In this document: positions 56,970-64,000 of the stretch, one piece after another
Layout of the letters: every line of letters starts with the position of its first letter
Numbering within the stretch: the stretch's first letter is position 1
Source: Cyrtodaria siliqua
Lineage: Eukaryota; Mollusca; Bivalvia; Adapedonta; Hiatellidae
Assembly: GCA_037043455.1 (NCBI GenBank)
Contig: JAWPHD010010354.1
Span: forward strand, 1-64,000
Direction of reading: 5' to 3'
Length of the DNA stretch: 64,000 bases
Program-made: the position numbers and the translations under genes
Notes under the pieces: model-generated
What the model saw: the letters and a program-made list of their open reading frames with translations, nothing else
The model's database searches: none
Told to the model about the DNA's origin: nothing

Positions 56970-58563
56970 AACAAGAGGTCAATGACCTTGAAGCTCTACT
57001 GATTGATTTTGATTTCAGGAAGTAGTCGCTACAAACTTGTTTTTTGAAAATTTATTTTTAGCCGTGGCGGCCATCTTGAATTTCCGGCCGACCTGATATT
57101 TTGCTAGGATCAATTAGACATCAAGAGCAACATTCCTGTGAAGTTCATGAAAATCCGTCAAGTAGTTTCAGAGGAGTAGTCGCTACAAGTTCTCATCATA
57201 TAATTCTATGTAAACAAAGATGGCCGCTGACAGCCATGTTTAACATCTAATCAAAATGATTTTTGACAAGGACCAACATCATGTAATGCTGATCATCTTA
57301 GAAAAAGTCCCATATCAATATCACTTATAGTTTTCAAGAAGTAGTCGCTACAAACTTGCATTTTGAAAATCTATTTTTAGCCATGGCGGCCATCTTGAAT
57401 TTCCAGCCGACCTGAAATTTTGCTAGGATCAATAAGACATCAAGAGCAACATTTCTGTGAAGTTTCATGAAAATCCGTCAAGTAGTTTCAGAGGAGTAGT
57501 CGCTACAAGTTTTCATTACATAACTCTATGTAAACAAAGATGGCCACTGGCAGCCATGTTTAATGTCGAATCAAAATAATGTTCGACTCGGATAACCATC
57601 ATGTCATGCTGATCATTTTAGAAAAAGTCCCATATCAATATCACTTATAGTTTTCAAGAGGTAGTCGCTACAAACTTGTATTTTGAAAATCTATTTTTAG
57701 CCATGGCGGCCATCTTGAATTTCCGGCCGACCTGAAATTTTGCTAGGATCAATTAGACATTAAGAGCAACATTCCTGTAAAGTTTCATGAAAATCCGCCA
57801 AGTAGTTTCAGAGGAGTAGTCGCTACAAGTTTTTACTAAATAACTCAATGTAAACAAAGATGGCCGCTGGCAGCCACGTTTAACGTCGAATCAAAACGAT
57901 TTTTGATAAGGACCAACATCATGCCATGCTGATCATTTTAGAAAAAGTCCCATATCAATATCACTTATAGTTTTCAAGAAGTAGTCGCTACAAACTTGTA
58001 TTTTGAAAATTTATTTTTAGCCGTGGCGGCCATCTTGAATTTCCGGCCGACTTGAACTTTTGCTAAGATCATTTAGACATCAAGAGCAACATTCCTGTGA
58101 AGTTTCATGAAAATCCGTCAAGTAGTTTCAGAGGAGTAGTCGCTACAAGTTTTCATTATATAACTCTATGTAAACAAAGATGGCCGCTGGCAGCCATGTT
58201 TAACGTCAAATCAAAACGATTTTCGACAAGGACCAACATCATGTCATGCTGATCATTTTAGAAAAAGTCCCATATCAATATCACTTATAGTTTTCAAGAA
58301 GTAGTCGCTACAAACTTGAATTTAAAAAATCTATTTTTAGCTTTGGCGGCCATCTTGGATTTCACATCAACATGAATTTTTGCTAGGATCAACTAGACTT
58401 CATGGGCAACATTTCTGTAAAGTTTTATGAATATCCATCCAGTAGTTTCAGAGGAGTAGTCGCTACAAATAAAAGTTAACGGACGGACGGACAGACGGAC
58501 GGACGACAGACGCCGCACCACGGCATAAGCTCTGCTGATCTCTGATCAGTACAGCTAAAAAAA
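56970..58563 (+). mobile_element. Helentron-like element, family T, complete (long)
   Basis: It starts AACAAGAGGTCAATGACC then TTGAAGCTCTACTGAT, and ends TGATCTCTGATCAGTACAGCTAAAA. It holds about five core modules, against about three in the copy at 55240-56193, so copy number of the module differs between neighbours. A GGACGGACGGACAGACGG run is present near the 3' end. Confidence 0.82.
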
Positions 58564-59074
58564 TATCTGTGTAAAGCGTGCTTACAGAACACATATACTC
58601 TCTTTCTATGTCTCTCTGTGTGTAAATGACCTTCTCTTTCTTACCGTTACGCAATCGTTTCGACATCATTCAGATATTATCGTTAAATTGTTTTGACCTT
58701 GACCGACCCAATTAATTATTCATGAACTGGCTTTTTAGACCCATATACAAACATTTGTTGACACCCTGACACCTACATACCAATATTTTAGGTCACTGAC
58801 ATCCACCTACCATTTGTTTTTCTGTACAACCACCCAGGTAATTCAATATATTAAATATAAACACGGGTTGGGCAACCCGTGTATATCAATTGTTTAAAAA
58901 CACGGCAAACCCATGTAAAAAATGTGTTTGCCGTCCGCGGTTCTGATGTCATAATTTCTGGACCAGCCCTTAGCAAATGAGACAAAGGAAATGACAAAAT
59001 GCTAAACAAGAAATAACAGACACATGTCTGTATCATGCAGGCCTAATCTGTCATATAGAATACAGCACATTATC
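58564..59074. other. intron or downstream region of the ASB-like gene
   Basis: No SOCS-box coding sequence was found on the minus strand here. A short inverted motif ACACGGGTTG / CAACCCGTGT lies at 58860-58883. Confidence 0.4.
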
Positions 59075-59208
59075 AGGAGGCTCCAGAACGGAAGTAATGA
59101 CAAGTAAGGAAACTTAAGGAGGCTCCAGAAGGGAAGTAATGACAAGTAAGGAAACTAGGAAACTTAAGGAGGCTCCAGAAGGGAAGTAATGACAAGTAAG
59201 GAAACTTA
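59075..59208. repeat. 42-bp tandem repeat starting at a splice donor
   Basis: AGGAGGCTCCAGAAGGGAAG followed by TAATGACAAGTAAGGAAACTT is present three times, ending at the donor of the exon at 59210. Only the copy next to the exon keeps GTAAGT. The others read TTAAGT on the minus strand. Confidence 0.85.
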
Positions 59209-59209
59209 C

Positions 59210-59404
59210 ATTCCCAATCCTGCAACAGCTGTCTGACCTTTGAGGTAGCACTGGGGACAACATGTTTAGAGGTCAGGTCCTCGTTGTTCTTCATACTAGG
59301 GTTGGCACCAAACTCCAGCAACAGTGACACAGTGGCGTAATCCTGCTGTCTGGCTGCTATGTGTAGGGGAGTGTTCAACGTTTTGATGCAGTTTACATTG
59401 CAAC
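59210..59404 (-). CDS. ASB13-like exon: last ankyrin repeats before the SOCS box
   Basis: Acceptor TGTACTTACAG and donor GAAT|GTAAGT. It reads CNVNCIKTLNTPLHIAARQQ, DYATVSLLLEFGANPSMKNN and EDLTSKHVVPSATSKVRQLL, ending QDWE plus one base. The equivalent region in ASB family proteins directly precedes the SOCS box, which must be on a further exon not identified here. Confidence 0.85.
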
Positions 59405-62400
59405 CTGTAAGTACACAAAAAAGATTTGACAAAAACAAAAGAAACTAATAGATGCATTTAGAAATGAAATGATGTTTAATGTCCCGTTTGCATGTCACAA
59501 TAGGTTTTATTTTATATGTTCTAGTGACATAGTAGATTTTATGATTATATTTACGTTGTATATATGTTCACAAGTGAGCCACATCAGCTTATATTTTCAG
59601 TTATTTTTCACTGCTGGGACTACTTTTTTAAATGTCAAACAACTTTTTTTCAGGAAAAAGCTACTAAAGACATTAGCTTGAAAATGGTCTACATAATAAC
59701 ATGCGTCCTAGCTTTGGAAAATCTGTCAAGTACTTTAGGAAATGTTGACATTTAGAGATACAGTTTGCCAGTTCAAGTTTGTTCAGAATTTTTTTTTTCC
59801 AGTATTTTGACCATTGTACTGGAAATCCCCTAAGTAAGATAACGAGTCGTAGTTTACTGAAATTGGTCAAGTATTTTAAAAGTTACGACTAGTTAGAAAT
59901 TTCATTACACCAAGTCATTGACTATTCCGAAAAAATATTTGTTCGTCATAAGTTTCCGGGTTGTAAGTACATAATGAAAAGAACATTTGTAGGTTTGTCG
60001 TGAATATTGGATTTATTGTCGTCTCAAAGTGAGAAAACTCAAATATTTTCACTCGTGCTAAAGTGAGCGGGCGAGCTGATGGATAAATTTTCTGCATGAC
60101 TCCTGCTTGCATACCACTATCAACACAAGCGTAATTATAATACTGAAAGTGGACAGCACAAGTGCATCTATTAGCCAATATATAATTATATTTTTAAATG
60201 AAATGACAAACACAAATGACTGAGATTAATTTTTCAAAGCAACTATGCCCTGCTTGTATTTCTGATGAATAACTAGTTTTGAAATCATGAATAGGTGCAT
60301 ATTAGAGATCATCATGTTGCATATGAAGAATCATACCTGCTTTTAACAGAATCATGATGCTCTTTATCGAACCCTTTGACACGGCAGCGTGCAGTGGCAT
60401 ACCAAAATGACAATCTGTACGGTTCAGGTTGGCGCCAGCAGCAATAATCAACTCAGCACATTCCCAGTTATCTGAATTAATGACACATTTACTCTATACT
60501 ATGTCCCTCAGTCTACATAAATTATTTTGTCATTTTATCACGTCATTTGTGTAACTAACTGTATTCATTACCATTTCACCTTTTATGGTGTGCTGTTTTG
60601 TTGAGATGTAAGTTTTACACATTGTGTTTGTCCCTCTGCTTTAGGAACTTAATTTGTTCTTTTTTCCCATATTATTGTAATAACCCAATACTTAGAAACA
60701 GAAGCGATATGGCATCTCCATTCAACCAGTACATCTTACAACAAGTTTGTCACAGGATGGTAACTTGTATTTTAATAAATAGAGGCTTTGAAATATGAAC
60801 CGAGGGCTGAAGTGGAATAGCGATGCTTTTTGACTGTCAGAAACTGTCTCTGGAGAAAACTGATGGTGTCAGACTGAATCGGTTTACGAATCTTCATCTT
60901 ACGTTATATAAAGCTGCTCCTAGACGAGGGGAGAATACCTTGGAATCCAAGATCTCACAACTCTTTACTATCAAACCGCTTCCTATGGTTCTTTTTTCAT
61001 TTACACACCCGCAAGATGGAAAACACAGGTGGACGAACAATGGACCAGAGGACTTGGTGAAAATACAAACCTCTAAGTACAGCCTCGTGTAGTGGAGACG
61101 ACAACAACAACTGGGGATTGACATTGGCCCCATGGTGTAGTAACAGCCTCACACACTCCACACTGCCGCTGCTGCATGCATCACACAGGGGCGTGGCTCC
61201 ATCTATGTTTCTACCATTCACCTTTCAAATAAATGTGTTTAACATTGTTAAAATACACTATTTTAATAAAATTCTCAGTGCAACTCTTTGAGCATTTCAC
61301 CCCCGATTTAAACTTACACATTGCAACATTTTTAAGGATCATCTTTGCCACTTGTCCCTTTCAAGAAGCTTTTCTCCAGATGAACGGTCTACATATAATT
61401 CTGGCATTAACTCACGGCTCAGTGCTGGAAACAATTACACTGCCTATCAAATGACAACATGATTGAATGAATGTATGTACATGTATCAGGTTTAACATGG
61501 CTTTACACAACTGAAAAAATAGCTTTGTTAATGCGGACAAAAACAGTTGTCTTCATATTTTAACTTCAATTCAAAATAATCGAAAAGGGGTTTGCTTTTT
61601 TCTGGATCTTGTCTTATGGCATACTGGGAAAGAGGCATTTAGAGGATTCTAATTCATCACAATTTTGTTGTTAAGTGTTATATTTTGATTGTGAATATAG
61701 CTGTTTCAGTTACAGTGATTTCTGCTCAATACCCGCAGAAGAAGACTTATCTTTTCAAATATGTTCACATTCTGGTCTGGCGTTAAATTGCTTTTGAAGC
61801 CAAAAGCAATTAAGAGACCACTAAGGGAATATCAAAATTGGTAGAAGTATTTTAATTTATCGGTAATAACAATACAATTGTGAACAAAAGTGGTGGTCTC
61901 TTCAGTGGTGTCTTCATGGGGGTTATTTCTAGAGCTAGTTTGACTGTAGTCAATCTTTTATACGTGATATTTGATTTTATATACTCAGTTACCTTTATTT
62001 ATCACATAACATGGCTTCTGGGAGTGTAATTAAGTCATGACTTATTTTTATTATCATAATAAATATATATAATAATACACTAGCGTATTCTAGATGCAAA
62101 TGAGGACCGAATCATTGTGTTTGTGCACAGTGTAACATTTAGTCCCAATTGTTTGCATGGTATATCATACAATAAACCAGATCAATATTTATCATTATTT
62201 GACATCTTACTTCATGAAATGCATGGTAGGAACATTAAATTTGATTTAGGTTGTCGCAATGACGTCTTGTGAACAATAATTAAACATCCCAATTTCTCTT
62301 ACAAATACATACCATAATAAATTTTCTTGTGCAACTGCATTGATAATTTCAGTAGACTTTGCCGATTTACTTATGTACTTTATGCAGAAGACATAACATA

Positions 62401-63260
62401 ATGCAATGTTGTGCTTGTGAATGAGAAACATTACGCACGGCAGTTCCGATGTTGGCAGTGTCTACTTTCTGTTATGAATTAGTATTCAACGCCAGGAGAT
62501 GTCTTTGCAAGGGAGTTACCAATGTGTTGTGCTGCAGGAGCACTTGACCGTAACATTGCATATTTTACAAACTGCAACATTGCCTACTACATGTAGTAGT
62601 GCCCTTTTTAAACTTTTTAAGCCCAAAGCGATCCTAAACACCCGATTTGTCTCTTTTGTTGTAACATTTCTCAGTCACTTGAATAGGTCACGCTCGTCTT
62701 GAGTGTGTGGTACCCAGAACTACATAATTATGTGCACATTATAATCGAACAGCAAATATTCTTGGAAGTGCATCTATTTTTAACTAAATACCCACTTCCC
62801 AATATATGTATGTATGATTGTATTACAAACACGGGAACCATATGAAGTTAACAATAGGTTACAGTCGCAGATTACGTATTACTTTCATAATCAAAACTTG
62901 TGTAGAAAAAAATGGTAAGAACCGATATGCTAAAAAACATCATGGTACGTATTATTTTGAGTATCACAATACACTGATAAACCGATAATACCGCGCAGCA
63001 CTATTTATTAGGGGAGGGGCGTTTATTAGGGATTATAAGGTAGGTACGACTCATATTTACTTACCCATCTTACATACTCACATTTGATCCAGCTGAAATT
63101 AGAATGCTGGCACATTTTGCATTGCCATGGAAACAGGCTTCATGTAGAGGTTGAACAAGGTCAAAGTTAGAATGGTTAACACAGTGACCTTCGTCTATCA
63201 ATCTCTGCAACAAGTATGCATCACCTTGACGACAGACTGTGTGCAGTGGATAGCAGGAAT
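59210..63260 (-). CDS. ASB13-like ankyrin repeat and SOCS box protein gene (partial, four exons)
   Basis: ASB proteins use ankyrin repeats to bind a substrate and a C-terminal SOCS box to recruit elongin B/C and cullin-5, forming a ubiquitin ligase in the cytosol. Four minus-strand exons (63082-63260, 61071-61221, 60337-60471, 59210-59404) join in phase to about 220 residues of continuous ankyrin repeats. The text GRNIDGATPLCDACSSGSVE, SPLHEAVLRDNWECAELI and DCHFGMPLH follows vertebrate ASB13 (NIDGSTPLCDACASGSIEC, DCHFGTPLH), with ASB9/11/5 as the next closest. Human ASB13 is about 278 residues, so roughly an N-terminal stretch and the SOCS box are missing. They should lie right of 63260 and left of 59210. 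Every intron has GT-AG ends. Orthology to ASB13 rather than a relative is inferred. Confidence 0.85.
59405..60336. mobile_element. intron containing foldback element, family F, copy 3
   Basis: 59690-60075 parallels 49780-50178: AAGTAAGATAACGAGTCGTA, GGTTTGTCGTGAATATTGGA, TTTATTGTCGTCTCAAAGTG and TATTTTCACTCGTGCTAAAG. The right half of the hairpin is degraded here. The rest of the intron is AT-rich. Confidence 0.5.
60337..60471 (-). CDS. ASB13-like exon: DCHFGMPLH ankyrin repeat
   Basis: Acceptor ATTAATTCAG and donor GCAG|GTATGA. It reads NWECAELIIAAGANLNRTDC, HFGMPLHAAVSKGSIKSIMI and LLKA plus one base completing Gly with the next exon (LLKAGCNVNC). Confidence 0.86.
60472..61070. other. intron of the ASB-like gene with SINE-like fragment
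   Basis: 60880-61010 holds a degraded relative of the SINE-like repeat at 20430-20640 (GGAATCCAAGA, CTTCCTATGGTTCTTTT). Nothing else was recognised. Confidence 0.35.
61071..61221 (-). CDS. ASB13-like exon: NIDGATPLCDAC ankyrin repeat
   Basis: Acceptor TATTTGAAAG and donor AGAG|GTTTGT. It reads VNGRNIDGATPLCDACSSGS, VECVRLLLHHGANVNPQLLL and SSPLHEAVLR plus one base. That base joins the AT of the next exon to give Asp (LRDNWECAEL), which confirms the splice. Confidence 0.86.
61222..63081. other. intron of the ASB-like gene
   Basis: 1.86 kb of AT-rich sequence between two in-phase ankyrin exons. No repeats shared with the window and no nested gene were recognised. Confidence 0.6.
63082..63260 (-). 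CDS. ASB13-like exon: first visible ankyrin repeats
   Basis: Acceptor AATTTTAG and donor AAT|GTGAGT. It reads (D)SCYPLHTVCRQGDAYLLQ, RLIDEGHCVNHSNFDLVQ and PLHEACFHGNAKCASILISA, ending GSN in phase 0. It starts with two bases of a split codon, so an upstream coding exon exists; none was seen to 64000. Confidence 0.82.
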
Positions 63261-64000
63261 CTAAAATTGAATTAAATGGTATATGGTCAGCTATCCAACA
63301 TCAATGGGTATTCTTAGGTGCGCGACTAACGATAACACCAGGATACACGTATGAATTCACATGTACAGAAATAGTACACGCTTTTTTTTAAAAGATCAAC
63401 TGCTTCCACATCTACATCTATATGTGTACGTTACTTCTACATCTACATCTACATGTGTATGTTGAATTGTCATCTTTGACCATAACAGAAATGACTTCAC
63501 TAGTAATGCTAAGAAGATGAAATAAGAGACGACAGATAGATAGAAGTAAAAAGAAATAATAATATTAAAGGCATAATATAACAACCATAAAGCCAGTTGA
63601 ACAAATTTACAATAAATTCAATGATAAATACGGTTTGCGGTGGGAGAGGGGGTATACATAATAAAAAGAAAGAAATAAGAAAGTGTTCCCAATCGCTTTT
63701 CATCCATCAGGGCTTTTTTTCTAAAAATTGTGAAGACCCCCTGGCCTGGTCATTTTGTGAAAAAAAAGCATGATAACGGTCTGATTTGTGAAAAAAGTAT
63801 TGAAAGATTAATTGTTAAAAGCGATATTACTCAATACATGCATATATTATTTTTGTGGGAAGAGGACATTATAAAACAAATGTACAATTATTCAGCATAA
63901 TATTTACATTTTAGATAAACATTTTAATGTAAATGTATCCAAAACAAAACAATGTTGAGAAAGTTAGATGGGGAAATGTTTACAAAAAAAATTAAAAAAA
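63261..64000. other. upstream intron or 5' region of the ASB-like gene
   Basis: It contains a short TCTACATCTACA-type simple repeat (63405-63455) and AT-rich sequence. No upstream exon could be supported. Confidence 0.4.

Overview
The window looks like nuclear DNA of a marine invertebrate, most likely a bivalve mollusc. It is AT-rich, genes are split by GT-AG introns, there are no operons, and most of it is interspersed and tandem repeats of kinds I associate with bivalve genomes. The species cannot be told from the sequence.

Host genes are sparse. The only firm one is an ankyrin-repeat gene on the minus strand at the right end (59.2-63.3 kb). Its four exons join in phase and read as the ankyrin core of an ASB13-like SOCS-box protein; first and last exons are not visible. 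Weaker plus-strand candidates are a last exon of an ARM/HEAT-like protein at 4.6 kb, two phase-compatible exons of an unknown gene (19.35 and 20.24 kb), and a Cys/His-finger gene whose exons at 24.77 and 27.60 kb flank a decayed DIRS retrotransposon lying in the intron.

Mobile DNA dominates. (1) Four families of non-autonomous elements (about ten copies or fragments) share one plan: 5' ACAAGA plus a short imperfect palindrome, tandem core modules, then a 3' hairpin and usually AGCTAAAA, with short complementary subterminal motifs. This resembles Helentron-associated elements. (2) DIRS relics: gag and RT/RNase H on + at 25.3-27.4 kb, and a tyrosine recombinase on - at 46.1-46.8 kb with part of its terminal repeats. 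(3) A hAT transposase pseudogene (30.5-32.7 kb) with a likely right end at 33.49 kb, and a separate N-terminal fragment on the opposite strand. (4) A LINE tail at 50.8-51.96 kb. (5) MITEs, foldback elements, a 1.7-kb TIR element carrying a tRNA-Met-like sequence, a 0.55-kb TIR element and a 0.94-kb hAT-like element.

The most unusual block is 34.8-42.1 kb. A decayed gene with three OB folds and a zinc ribbon (RPA large-subunit-like) is preceded by three copies of its upstream region and first OB fold. All three are cut at the same point, carry the same 1-bp deletion and are joined to a 155-bp module. A solo copy of that module lies 5 kb beyond the gene, so the copies look like the product of one deletion followed by tandem amplification.

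Minisatellites (12 to 41 bp units) are frequent. Some hold long reading frames because the unit is a multiple of three, and one 42-bp array starts at a splice donor of the ASB gene. All calls come from reading the sequence by eye; no database search was possible.
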